A DNA stretch of 64,000 nucleotides from Meconema thalassinum. Its lineage: Eukaryota; Arthropoda; Insecta; Orthoptera; Tettigoniidae. Numbering within the stretch: the first letter of the stretch is position 1; each line of letters begins with the position of its first letter. A program made the translations under genes and the position numbers. Positions 1-10,645 of this stretch are shown here, in pieces. The notes below the pieces were generated by a model that ran no database searches, was not told the origin of the DNA, and saw only the letters and a list, made by a program, of their open reading frames with translations. The stretch covers positions 154,435,890 through 154,499,889 of the forward strand of contig OX336397.1 in NCBI GenBank assembly GCA_946902985.2, read 5' to 3'.

Positions 1-947
1 GAAGGCTCAATTATGTCGTTTTCCAACATTAATTCTATCTGTTCTTCGGCGGCTTTCATATATTTAGTTGCGACAGGATACCTAGGCCCTACGAAACTAC
101 TTGTGTCTTTAACGACAAAACTATGCTCATATAAGTGTGTTGCTCCGGGTTTTGAGCTGAAAATTTCCTTATATTTTATTAATACCTCATGTAACTGATG
201 ACCTTGCACCTCATCCAGCTTACATTGTGACAATGCATCATGGATCTTACTCTTAAGTTCAGACTCCATTGCAACCTGACACACCTTAAAAACTTTGCTC
301 TCACTAGCATCTCCGCGGTCTACCTCATTTACTTCAGGAAACTCATCACTCACAACCACGTTGCTTTCTTCCTCAAACATACACACTTTCATCTGTTTGT
401 CAGTCTTAGACACCTTATACGTAACCTGAACTTCTTTATCCTGCCAAAATAAACATATCCTGCCAAAATGAAAATCTAATTTAACTTGATGTAATGATAA
501 CCATTCTGCACCAAGAATCACCGGATATAATAAATTTGGAACTGCCAAACAGGGCTGAAATTTAACTAACTCACTAATGTTAATTGGAACTGCGACTTGC
601 TTACATATTTTCTGAGACCTACTACCTACAGCTGTGACAATGAAAGTGGACTTAACTGGAATTATATCAACATGAATACCTTCTCTCATTACATCTTCCA
701 AAAATCTTAAATTTATACAAGAGTTTTCGCTTCCACTGTCCAATAAAACATCAACTTCTTTACCCCACACATTAAGTTTAATTACTGGTGACATAATCTC
801 ATTCTCAATATTGTCTAAATTTCCACCATTTAGGTCATAAAGCAGTTCTTCTCTAACATCTATATTAAAATCTCCTAAATACTCAATATTCCTAGGACAT
901 TGAACTGCAATCACTTCGGGCTGTCTGTTGACCTCACTGCAACCCGT
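1..947 (-). CDS. pol: Pol (protease and linker to RT), partial, -1 frame relative to gag
   Basis: From the gag stop to the window edge the -1 frame has no stop codon that I could find. It encodes a retropepsin-like protease with catalytic LLDSGS (Asp-Ser-Gly codons at 732-740) and, later, an ILGAEWL segment matching the retropepsin ILG strand. This is followed by the lead-in to a reverse transcriptase (GPRYPVA..., EEQIELMLENDIIEP) at the window start. Pol normally supplies protease, RT, RNase H and integrase for cDNA synthesis and insertion. The open gag and pol suggest a recent, possibly active copy, but the rest of pol is not visible. Confidence 0.8.
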
Positions 948-2455
948 TATTCGTTTAAATTAGGCCTACTTGCCCCTGGTGTAGATTGTTGTTGTTGTTG
1001 ACCTGTACGTCTGCCTGGCCTAGTACCTTCCCCTCCTCTGTTCAAATTCTCGTTCCTCGTATTTGCTGTGCGTCCCCCATTGTCAAGTCGTCTTTCGTAA
1101 TTCGCATTCCTGCCTTGTTCTCTTCCCCTCTCTCTCTCACTTTGCACGAAATTATCTCCTCTACTTATTGGCTTGCGGTCGGTCCTACTATTTTCAAGAG
1201 AGTCAAAGTTTTCCAATAGCTTCTCGAATCCGTCAATAGTAGTAATATTCTGCATGAAGAATGCTTCTTTAATTATATCGGGAAAATGCCTTAATAATGT
1301 TTTAATTACCTGTGATTCAGTCTCTAAACCTTCTAAATTCTGGCATATAAGTACATGCGCTAAGAAATACTCTGTGTACGAAACACCATCTCTCCTTTGG
1401 TACTTTCCAAAAATAATGTTACATCTTTCTCTTTCTTGCACATTTTCATTCCAGTACTTGGCTATGAACTTCTCTTTAAATTTTCTAAAACTAGTCATCT
1501 GGTATTTATACACACTGAACCATGACCTTGAATCCCTAACAAAGGATTTATCTAGCATCTCAAGTACTTGTTCCCATTGAACGATCCCCTCTTCTAAATC
1601 TTTAGCGAACTTCTTTTCTACTGTTTTTAAGAATTCCATTGGGTTATATGCCTTGCCTGTGAATACTGGCAAATCTGCCTCTTTAGTTAGAAATCTACTT
1701 AAATTTCCTAATTGTGCATTACCGCTATTTGTTGCTATTTGCTTCTGACATCTCTGAAATTTCTCCTCCATTTTATCTGTTTTACTCGCTACTTGTTCAC
1801 TGATACTGTTAAATTTACTGTTAACCTCTTCCCTAATTTCTTGATTATCGCTCTCTAGTTTATTTTCTAAATTACCTATTTTAGCAATATTATTATCACA
1901 CTTGACCTTCATGCTGTTGACTTCTCCTTCTAAGTCAATCCTAACCTTACTACATTTAATTTTCACTTCCTCGTCAATTTTGTCAACTCGCTCCGACACT
2001 TGTTGCATTCTGGCGTCAACCTTAAGTGACCATGATTCCTCCACCTCAGTAATCCTGTTTTCTAACTTATTGTGAAATTCTCGGCCTACTTCTTTAATTT
2101 GTCTATTGAAATTCTCTGTAGCTTCATCAAACTTCTTACGTTGTTCATCAAGCTTCTTACTATGCTCAGTGAACTTAAGATCTATTGCTTTTTCTAATTG
2201 ATCACTACGCACGTCAAATTTCTTACTTTGTTCCGTTATCAGCATCGTCAGGTTTCGAAGCCAGGAAGGATTCTCCCCCTCATTAATCTGGATGTTTGTA
2301 GCCCCGTCTTGTTTATTTTCCTCAGTTTCCTGATTTTCGCTTACTTTTGACATCTCATCATTGGTACACTGCACATCTAATTTCGACATTTTAACTGATC
2401 TTATAATACTACGGTTTCTCAAATTTATGTTCCACAAATTATACCTGTTACTCAT
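947..2455 (-). CDS. gag: Gag of the Gypsy-like retrotransposon
   Basis: An intact 502-codon reading frame for the capsid protein. Residues about 60-270 are rich in charged heptad-like segments with repeated K/E and LE patterns, predicting a long coiled coil. Residues about 285-440 (LPVFTG...) look like a retrotransposon Gag/capsid domain that would assemble particles in the cytoplasm. The C-terminus is rich in Arg, Gly, Asn and Gln with a Q5 run, a likely RNA-binding tail; no CCHC knuckle is visible. An alternative start is the Met at residue 23 (minus strand 2389), which begins a more typical hydrophilic N-terminus. The frame ends in TAA at 947-949, immediately after a slippery heptamer, so pol is probably made as a -1 fusion. 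Confidence 0.85.
   Translation of the reverse strand: MSNRYNLWNINLRNRSIIRSVKMSKLDVQCTNDEMSKVSENQETEENKQDGATNIQINEGENPSWLRNLTMLITEQSKKFDVRSDQLEKAIDLKFTEHSKKLDEQRKKFDEATENFNRQIKEVGREFHNKLENRITEVEESWSLKVDARMQQVSERVDKIDEEVKIKCSKVRIDLEGEVNSMKVKCDNNIAKIGNLENKLESDNQEIREEVNSKFNSISEQVASKTDKMEEKFQRCQKQIATNSGNAQLGNLSRFLTKEADLPVFTGKAYNPMEFLKTVEKKFAKDLEEGIVQWEQVLEMLDKSFVRDSRSWFSVYKYQMTSFRKFKEKFIAKYWNENVQERERCNIIFGKYQRRDGVSYTEYFLAHVLICQNLEGLETESQVIKTLLRHFPDIIKEAFFMQNITTIDGFEKLLENFDSLENSRTDRKPISRGDNFVQSERERGREQGRNANYERRLDNGGRTANTRNENLNRGGEGTRPGRRTGQQQQQSTPGASRPNLNE
953..959 (-). promoter_or_regulatory. -1 ribosomal frameshift slippery site
   Basis: The minus strand reads T TTA AAC in the gag frame, a perfect X XXY YYZ heptamer, followed by GAA and the gag stop TAA. 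Slipping back one base enters a frame that stays open to the window edge and encodes the protease. That frame has a TAA just upstream of the heptamer, so entry has to occur at or after this point. A downstream stimulatory structure was not assessed. Confidence 0.8.
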
Positions 2456-2661
2456 TACCCAAAAAACAACTCATCAAAAGAACACTCCTAATTTATAACC
2501 GTAGTTCCCTAACTTGATATATGCCTCTTTATTGAAAAACTCGGAATGAATGCAAAGAGTACTCGTTTATATCGTACATGAAAACAACTTTAAACTTTAA
2601 CATACTTGAAATAAACTGGATTTATACATAATATCCATTCACTTCAGTACGATATTTCGTA

Positions 2662-2679
2662 GCCCCACGTTGGGCGCCA
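2662..2679 (-). promoter_or_regulatory. Primer-binding site (tRNA-Lys type)
   Basis: Two bases after the LTR end the minus strand carries TGGCGCCCAACGTGGGGC, an 18-base match to the 3' end of a lysine tRNA as used by many retroelements. It fixes both the LTR boundary and the direction of reverse transcription. Confidence 0.85.
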
Positions 2680-2681
2680 TT

Positions 2682-4067
2682 TGTAACGGCTACCTTCGTC
2701 GTTGGATATCGCTCTACAAATTGGGCGATCATTTATAACGTTTCTACAGATATTACACTCAAGACTCCTTAAAACCACCTCATCGTTCTTATTTAGCATT
2801 GGCCTGTCTAGACAGACGACATACACTTTATTAATTTAGATTTACTGGGCGCCAGTTATCGTAGAGATAACACATTAAAATTTTATTTAGCCACGGCCGC
2901 TCCCTTCCTTGAGCCAAGATCTATCATCGGAGCGTAGGGCAATAAACTTGCTCTATGAGATACTCTTTGCATTCCAACTATCCTATATATTCAACTCCCA
3001 ATGAACAAGACATTTTAACTAATACTGGTTTATTTACAACAAAATTATTAACATTTGATCTGAGGTTTCGAGCTGTGTACAATATGTGCATAATATTCCC
3101 TAATTGCGGGGCAATATTGACTGTCTTCTCGCTAGCGCTGATCTTCTGTGTTGATAATAACTCGGTCCACATACCTGGTGCCTTGTGGTTCAAAGTCCAT
3201 CTCGTTGGTCTGCTTGCAGTCTAATTTGAGATCTTACGCCAACACACGTTTATTGACCTTTGAAAACATATGTTTTCTTCTTCTTGTTGTTGTTGTTGTT
3301 GCTGCTTGTTTCTGAGTTTGATCACCACGGTAAGCAAATTTGAACAAACCAGGCTAATTGAATTCACTAAGTCCCATCTTACTGAGGGACTGACGGAGTC
3401 TACGACTCACAAAGTCAATGAGTGAGTGCGTGATCGAATAAGTGAATGACAGAATAGAATCTATAGAATAGCCAGTGCTGAAGTCGCGCTGGGCTTTTAT
3501 ACACTCTGAATGGTCCCGATGTTTCGCGGCATAAATTTGCCCGCGACCCATCAGACCAATTATAGCAAAGCATTTCTCAGTCCTCAAGCGACGCTAAAAC
3601 TTCTCCGAGCGGGAATACAGGCCCGCGTACTTCAAATATTCCACTCAGAACCCGCTATTCCTCTCGTTGCGCATATATATATTCCGCCCAAATCTTTCTC
3701 CAAGCCCTTGTCTCCAGTCAGCGTGGCTTCGTTCCAGAAATACATCTTCTTGCAATATGTTGCTTCACCGTCCGTAACTTCTTCCAACCATGCCCGTCCT
3801 GTCTTTACAATTTAACTAATAAAACAGCCCTAGACCTCTATAAAACCCCTGTTTCTTAATCTAAGCACTTGACAATATTATATATGATTAGGGTAATGAC
3901 GTGAATATGGTATGGCCCCTCCCTTGATATTAATGGGTGAATAAAACGATATAACTTTGATATTTCAATAATAATAATAATAATAATAATAATTACACAA
4001 TGACTTTAAAAATAATAATAATAATAATAATAATAATAATTTGTACCGTAATCAAGATTACGTTACA
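2682..4067 (-). repeat. 5' LTR of the Gypsy-like element
   Basis: On the minus strand the LTR opens with TGTAACG at 4067 and closes with CGTTACA at 2682, an inverted TG...CA terminus. It ends two bases before a primer-binding site. A TATAAAAG box (minus strand, 3494-3501) would put transcription start near 3465, and an AATAAA signal lies at about 2882-2887, giving a plausible U3-R-U5 order. It contains AAT/ATT microsatellite tracts near its outer end (3968-4040). Only one LTR is in the window, so the ends rest on the terminal motif and PBS spacing. Confidence 0.75.
3494..3501 (-). promoter_or_regulatory. TATA box in the Gypsy-like LTR
   Basis: The minus strand reads TATAAAAG inside the LTR, about 570 bases inward from its 5' end and well upstream of gag. 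The position suits an LTR core promoter. Activity is inferred only. Confidence 0.5.
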
Positions 4068-4643
4068 GTCGCCATGTTCGTTTTGTACTTGACAGGTTTA
4101 TGAAATATACATAGATAAACTTGTATCAGTACCCTTTATCACCGTACAAAATTGCAGGGTGATATCTGTAATAGTTTCGGAGATATAGAATGTCAGTGAA
4201 ATAATTCGCACAGCCACCATTTTGAGGTTATGTAAACAATTGAACTAAATTAGACTCCTGTGCATTTCAATTTGTATAAATATTTGCTGTACCAAGTTTC
4301 ATTACGTTTGGATATTTAAATCGCGAGAAGAGTCTATTTGAAAGTCTCAAATTCGCTTTGCCGCCATGTTGGTTTTGTAGTCACCAGGTTTTTGAAAGTC
4401 TCATAGGTGAACTTCTAGTAGTGCCCTTTATCACCGTACACAATTTCAGGGCGATATCGGTAATAGTTTCGGAGATATTGAATGCTAGTGAAATATTTCG
4501 CACAGCCGCCATGTTGGATTCGTGAGACGTAACAAAATTTGAAGTGCACGGTCGAGGTCGCCAGAAATAGTGCTATGAACTTACCGAGTTTCATTGAAAT
4601 CGCTCCAGCCGTTTAGATTTTATTAGGGACACACACACACACA

Positions 4644-4675
<32 letters not shown>

Positions 4676-4729
4676 GGACAAAAGGTGATCTCATAAGCCT
4701 ATTTTTTTTTCAAAATTGAAAATAGACTA
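4068..4729 (-). repeat. Dispersed repeat R1, copy 1, truncated by the Gypsy-like insertion
   Basis: Contains the R1 hallmarks: internal units with a CGCCATGTTGG core, phrases such as TTTCGGAGATAT, a CA microsatellite (about 4630-4675), and a terminal hairpin (4692-4727) pairing an AAGCCTATTTT arm with AAAATAGACT. The unit starts abruptly at the Gypsy LTR edge (4067/4068), so the remainder should lie beyond the other LTR, outside the window. Confidence 0.8.
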
Positions 4730-4889
4730 AAAACATTTTTATATAAACATGTTTATATATTATAAACACGTCTTTATTTCTGCATTTTAAATCAAACAAA
4801 TCTTATCGGCTACAAATGATAGAAATCTTAGGAAAATAGAACACACCTTTCTTATTTGTTAGAAGAGGAAGGTGTATGTGACAAGTGAA

Positions 4890-5165
4890 ACTGTGACTGT
4901 GCTTCTAAAAGTTTTTCATGTGTAACATCTTTCCACTCGGTTGCTGGATATTTGTGGGAGTGATTTTGAAAAATGGGACGGAAGTGGATCGGACGATCCA
5001 GCTGGCTGTGGTGGATCGAACGGAAGTGTGTAAGACGCACTGCCAGCCTGATCACATTGCTGAACACTTTCATTCTGACGGTAAACGCTCATGCGAACTC
5101 TGGTGTCAAGAGATTGAAACAAAGCACATGGCACATGTTCGAAGTCTTCGTATCAGTATTTAAAT
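4890..5165. repeat. Partial copy of dispersed repeat R2
   Basis: The stretch with CTTTCCACTCGG and GGGACGGAAGTGGAT matches the segment at 56880-56990, and in reverse complement the one near 23070-23160. Overlapping open frames on both strands here are short and have no recognisable domain, so I do not call a gene. Confidence 0.5.
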
Positions 5166-5887
5166 GATAAAATGCTTTAATATCAAACATTGTAAGTAGT
5201 CGGCATTGCCGGTATTATGCTTCTGCACCATGGCTATTCAAATACTAACCCACATAACGGTAATGCAGTCATTAATATAATATAATCGTTGTGTATATAC
5301 GAGAATTGAACAAGCCTTCATGAACTATTGCTGAATACATTCTCATTACTCACAAGAGGGCCTATTCATAAGGCATTTTAAACTCAATTTCACGTAGGAA
5401 CATTATCGAAACAAGCAAAATATAATTGAAACTTAATTCCGTGATGCAGTATTATTGGTACGTGAAACTAAGTCATCATCTTGTACTTAACAGTCGTGTG
5501 GTCGAAATAGCCGTGGGGTTAGCGTCATTGACTGTGAATCTAGAGATCTCGGGTTTGAATCCCGGACGGGTTATATATTTTGCTACCAGATTATCGTTTT
5601 AAACGATAATCATATCAATATGACTCATTTTAACAGAATCCATATGAAATTACGTGTTGGTCTGTGAATCAAGAGGTCCGGGAACTGGCCAAGTCTTTCA
5701 TGATCTACTGCAGTGCACATTGCATTTACTCGCAAGTTGGCCTATTTATAGGGAATTTAAGGTTATGGACGGTGTCGCGTCTATTAATCTAGTTGATCCA
5801 TATCGTATTCTTTATTTAGGCTAGTACTGGTGGAAGCTACAATACCTCTAATAAAATGAGTTCCGTATTATAAACTACAATATATGC
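5166..5887. other. Intergenic; one tRNA-like SINE head, otherwise nothing recognised
   Basis: AT-rich sequence between repeat R2 and the palindrome arm. At about 5505-5572 there is a tRNA-related segment with a B box (GGGTTTGAATCCC), probably the head of a degraded SINE rather than a working tRNA, since the arms do not pair well. No coding region is supported. Confidence 0.5.
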
Positions 5888-5951
5888 AAGTAGTGTGATT
5901 CGCAACACTTTGAATATTGCATCATCATGACCAGAAATTGCGTAATCCTGA

Positions 5952-6995
5952 TGACGTCATGGGATGACGTCATGGGTCCTTAGAGCGAGCACGTGGTCCA
6001 GGAGCGAGCATGTGCACTGCACGTGTTAGCGTGGGAAGGGGTTGACCTTTTGGCTTGTTTGTGCGATGGTGATAACAAGTTAATGGATGTTGACGTCATG
6101 GGGGGTTGTTTATTAGGATGGTAACCGTCATCTGACACCCGTGCGAGTGTGAGCATGTGCGCCAGTGTGAACGATCCGCACATGTGGCGCGCAGCTGTTA
6201 TGGGTTTTTTGCTCGCGCCGGGCGGGCCGAGCGGAGAGGCGGCTCGCTATTCACACATGTGGTGTGCAGCTGTTATTGTTTTTTGCTCGCGCCTGCTAAA
6301 TAAGTAAAGTGCTGTCGTTAATGGGTGTTGACGTCATGGGGGGTTGTTTATTAGGATGCTAACCGTCATCTGACACCCATGCGAGTGTGAGCATGTGCAG
6401 CTGTGCGAGCGATCACGTGATATGTCTGCAGTGTTCGCGTGAGACCTGGTTGACCTTTAACAAGTAGTGTTAACTTGGGGTTCTGTCCACTAACTCATTG
6501 AACCCTCGTCGTATCGGCCCCGAACCTGATATCTCGCACTCGTAGTAATGCCCCCTCTTTTCCTATAGCCTCTTAATTTAAATAAAATACCAAAACTAAA
6601 AGGTCATTCGCGAGTAGTGGGGTAGTGTATGTTCTCTTGCAAGTCGCGTGTGTGCTTGAATACGTATGGCAATGTTGGGAAAAGGTTTGGTGGTGGGCGA
6701 GGACTAGCGTTGAGTGAGGGCACGTTTAAATGTTATTTTTCCCGCTCTATTTGATGGTGAGGTTATTTTTTAAAATGGGTGGAATTTGGAAACGTAATTT
6801 GAGGTAAACGTGCGTTTTTGACATTTTGGCGAATTTAATGAGCTTGTATGCTAGAACGATGTGTTATTTAGGAATGGCGTGACGTCCTCTTTGCTATGAA
6901 TGTGTGCCGGTATATATATATTTTAAATTGTTGTTTTTTGATATTGGCGCTATTTTGAAAGCGGTGAAGATGAGAAAAAAGTTTTCATGACGTCA
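5952..6995. promoter_or_regulatory. Cluster of five TGACGTCA (CRE-type) palindromes
   Basis: Exact TGACGTCA octamers occur at 5952-5959, 5965-5972, 6091-6098, 6329-6336 and 6988-6995, with CACGTG E-box cores nearby. CREB/ATF bZIP proteins bind TGACGTCA. The same cluster is mirrored in the right arm. Part of the clustering comes from a local duplication: about 95 bases from 6081 recur from 6320. Regulatory function is inferred, not shown. Confidence 0.4.
6081..6413 (+). repeat. Direct duplication of about 95 bp inside the palindrome arm
   Basis: The block TTAATGGATGTTGACGTCAT... at about 6080-6175 recurs at about 6319-6413 with few changes. Between them a second pair of CACATGTGG...CAGCTGTTAT blocks is also duplicated. 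The array is mirrored in the other arm at about 20035-20370. Confidence 0.75.
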
Positions 6996-7139
6996 ATGAA
7001 AGGTCCCTATGCCCTTTAGGCTGACAGCAAGTTTCAAGTGTCTAGGACAAAACAAAATGATAGCCTACTTTCTGGCGAACGTTGGCGATGATTCGCGAAC
7101 GCCTGGTCGGATTTGAGCATATAGGGTGTCGTAGGACTT

Positions 7140-8330
7140 GTGGTGAACCACCCCTTGCTATGGACGGGGTATATCCACCCCAAAATAAAAACTACCCTTA
7201 CCCGAGGGTTAAGTAGTGTTTTTTTTTGTATGCATGCGCACTTGAGGGGCTTTTGTAAGAAAGCGGAATTTTTAAATGATTATTTATAGATGAGTTTTTT
7301 GAAATATTTATTAAAAAAACTAATAGGTCATTCGCTTTTTAGTATCTCGCTAATCAATAATGCGATTTAAACATATGGGGTGTCGTAGGACTCAGAGTGA
7401 ATTCTCCTATTGTATGAACGAGGTATGTCAACCCCAAAAATAAAAACTACCCTTAACCGGGGGTGAAATAGTAATTTTTGTATGTATGCACACCGGTGGC
7501 TTTTGTCAAAAGGGCCTAACTTCACTTTTGTTAATATTTTCTGAACCCCTGATGGGATATTGCCATAGGCAGTACCCTAGCACTTGAGGTGACGCCTCGT
7601 TCTTGAATGTATGATTCATGTTTTTTTTCAAAAGGGCCTAACTACACTTTTGTTCTCGCGAACCAATCATGCTAGGGACTTGTATGAGGGGTCCTAGCAC
7701 TTGGGGCGACGTCCCCCTTTGGGGGGTGAAACTATCTCCAAAATTGAAAACTCAATATCTTGGAAACTATGAACCCTAAAATTAGGCGTGATAGCTTTAA
7801 AAATAGGTGATGGCAAAGGCTTTTACCTGGATTGGTCATTTCACCTCTAAAACAGTAAATAGTCATGTTATGGGAAAAAACGTGTTAAACACCTAAAATT
7901 ATAAATGAAACCAAGATCTTTTGTTTTTGATGAAAAATAGCAGGGGGGTAATAACTACCCCCAAATTGGAAAATCGATACCTTGGAAACTAAGAACCGTA
8001 AAATTAGGTGTAATAACTTAAAAAATTGGTTGTGACATAGGCTTTTTACCCCTAAAAGAGTAAATAGTGATTTTACAGTGGGGAAAAGGGTGTTAAATGG
8101 GTAAAAATGATAATTGAACCTAAGATCTTTTGTTTTTCATGAAAAATAGTAGGGGGGTGAACACTATCCCCAAATTGAAAAAATCGATATCTTGCTTTTA
8201 CCTCGATAGGTTATTTCACTCTTAAAACAGGGAATAGTAATGTTACAGGAGAAAAAGGTATTAAACACTTAAAAGCATAAGAGTTTTGTGAAACCATGCT
8301 TTAATGAATGTGTGTATGAAGGATGACAGC
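7140..8330 (+). repeat. Degenerate tandem units within the arm
   Basis: Several units share phrases such as GGGGGTGAA, ATCTTGGAAACTA, AAAATTAGG and CTTTTGTTTTT, at about 7720-7930, 7935-8150 and 8155-8290. A related pair with ACTACCCTTA and a GTCGTAGGACT phrase lies at 7120-7520. No coding potential was found. Confidence 0.6.
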
Positions 8331-8336
8331 TTGCTA

Positions 8337-8384
8337 ATAATAATAATTATTATTATTATTATTTATTATTATTATTATTAGGTA
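8337..8384. repeat. AAT/ATT self-complementary microsatellite
   Basis: A run of AAT triplets switches to ATT triplets, so the tract can fold on itself. Its mirror lies near 18066-18113. Confidence 0.85.
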
Positions 8385-9929
8385 ATTATGGATTAATGTG
8401 GTTATAGCTAATGAATAAGGCTACAGAGTTGTATCAGGTGTCGTACAAATCAGGATGGCCAACCCGTTGCAATGCCCCATGAATTCACCCAAAATTGCCA
8501 AAACGTTAAGGTTATCGACATGAGATTTTATAAAACTAATTATCGGAGAGGGTGAAGTAAGGTGTGGTTTTGGACTGACAATGGCTAACCCTTTCCCATG
8601 ATTTATGAATTGACCCAAAACGTTTTACCTGACAAGACTGAGTGTACCCTGTTGCAGCCTTTAGAAAATCGAACCCAGACCACTGTTGTGACAGTTGAGT
8701 TATATTAATGATGATTTTTGAACAAACACACACTTGCATACTATCGCTGGGTTGAATCTGCACAGAGACACTGGCTTTGTTTGTGTAAAGAGTCTTGGTG
8801 ATAAGACCACGACGCTCTTGCCACCAAGTTTCATATTACTCGTCTGCTTGATAGTGGACGTGCTTCGCACCGTGTTAGCGTACATGTCTAGATAGTTGTT
8901 AGGTAAGGGTTGACAAGGCTCAGTGATCCTTATTGCAACCTTAAAATGAAAATGAATTTCTTGGTATAGTCGGGGTTGGAAGCCAAGGCCTTAGGGTAGA
9001 CAACCAAGTATGTTAAACACTACACATATAGAAAGGTTTTCTGTTGTTTAACGAATTGACTAAGAGCAATACCATGAGAGGTATAGGTAATTGAAATTGA
9101 ATCCTTAGCTGTTGACCATACTACATGTAAGCTATAGCAATGTCCCGCCTATGAGCTATCATGTTAGAAAAAGAAATTTATGGGTTGTTTTAAACGGAGA
9201 ATGATTGTGTTTACTGTGAAACACAAATCTGAATTTCAAAATAGTTTATGTCCTATATGATGTTTGAACTCTTTTTTTTATTTATACTTTAGACAAACGC
9301 TAACATAGTTGTAATTCAGAAGCCATGGCTGCCTCCTTTCCAATCATACACCGTACACTGAAGTTAAAATTAATAATGATCACGTTACAGACAGCCAGTT
9401 TCAAAGCCATGAGAAATAAGTGAACAAAGTATAAAATTATTGACCCAGTCGGGAATTCAACAAGGTGTTGTTTCAAATGCCATTGAATTATTGAAGAATG
9501 GTTTAATCTACCTCAAATGTATATAAAATTACCCGAATATTGATTAAAATTCACTAAATTCTACCAAATTTAGCCAAGAGGTCTACAAACCATGAAATTT
9601 AACCAATTTTGTTTTAAATTCACAACATATACTCGAAAATTCCATAATATTCCCTTTACATGTATGCTTTTTTAGTTGTTTCGTTTCCCACACTCCCTGC
9701 AGACAAATACCTGAACATGACTTTCTCCTAGACTAGGAGCTCCACATTCGAAATGATAGCTGAGTTTCATACACCGTAGGCCTAGACTGAAGTTAAAATT
9801 AATAATGATCACGTTACAGACAGCCAGTTTCAAAGCCGTGAGAAATAAGTGTACAAAGTCTAAAATTCATGAGCCAGTCGGGAATTCAACATGGTGTTGT
9901 TTCAAACGAAAGACAAGCGTTCTATAAAC

Positions 9930-10645
9930 TTAACCACCAAGCGGTCCTATCGACCCCTAATTGTTTGGCTGATGGTGAAAATAAAATTAAATGTAAACTA
10001 TAACTAAAACTAACTACACACTTATAACTAGAAATAAGAAATGTAAGACAAAAGGATAACAGGACAAATAAAGGACAGAAGGAATAAAAAAATGCCCCGC
10101 AACCCTCAAGAATGTGGATTGATGGACTTGAAAGGAAGGAGAGCCATAAAAGTTAGATATGAAAGTAAAAGAGGAGAGGGTCCCGCTCCTGAGGTAATCG
10201 ATAAAAAGGAGGAAAACTGGACCCAGCTCAGGAATCCCTTGTGGTCGCCAACTTCCAAACTGATCAGCCGTAAGCCCCAGAGCGTGTAGGCCATATCCAG
10301 GGTGCACCACAAGTGGTGGGGCTACATACACCCTACCTTTAGTGTGGCTTCAGCAAAAGGCAGGAAATAACATAAATATAAAAAGAAGACTGCCTCCTTG
10401 CACAAGGAGGGTATCAGAAATAGAATAAACAAGGGTCAATTAAGTCGGAAAATAAAGAGACTCCCTAAGCCTTGGATAGCCTAATAATGTCGGAATCGGT
10501 AGAGAACAAGAGTTGACCAAGTGTGGCCGACAGGAAAGAAGACAGACAGGAGCCTAGCATAAGTCAGTGGAAGCAATGACGGACTCAGCTGGGGCTCCAT
10601 GGTCGTCAACCTACATTCCACTAGATATAAGCCCATGTTTGGGGG
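9930..10645 (+). repeat. Copy of a 0.7 kb dispersed repeat inside the left arm
   Basis: This stretch, with phrases AAGGACAGAAGGAATAAA, GAGAGGGTCC and AGAGTTGACCAAGTG, matches a solo copy at 61405-62108 with clearly greater divergence than the two palindrome arms show to each other. The mirror copy in the right arm is about 15798-16515. The family has a mosaic look but no tRNA head or terminal repeats that I could identify. Confidence 0.75.

Larger units (their letters stand above)
1..4067 (-). mobile_element. Ty3/Gypsy-like LTR retrotransposon, 5' part, continues beyond window start
   Basis: Reading on the minus strand from 4067 toward 1 there is an LTR, a primer-binding site, a leader, a 502-codon gag and the start of pol with an aspartic protease. 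The order LTR-PBS-gag-protease fits Ty3/Gypsy-type elements, but RT and integrase lie outside the window, so the clade is inferred. The element inserted into a copy of dispersed repeat R1: the sequence directly outside the LTR at 4068 matches the interior of the R1 copy near 51180-51215 in reverse complement. The 3' LTR and target duplication cannot be seen. Confidence 0.85.

Noticed and set aside
986..1580. Plus-strand frames overlapping gag
   Set aside because: They are shadows of the long gag frame on the other strand.
4916..5167. Four overlapping frames on both strands
   Set aside because: They lie in a partial R2 copy, have no domain, and other R2 copies do not keep the frames.
5505..5572. 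Possible tRNA gene
   Set aside because: The B box is good but acceptor and anticodon stems do not pair; better explained as a SINE head.
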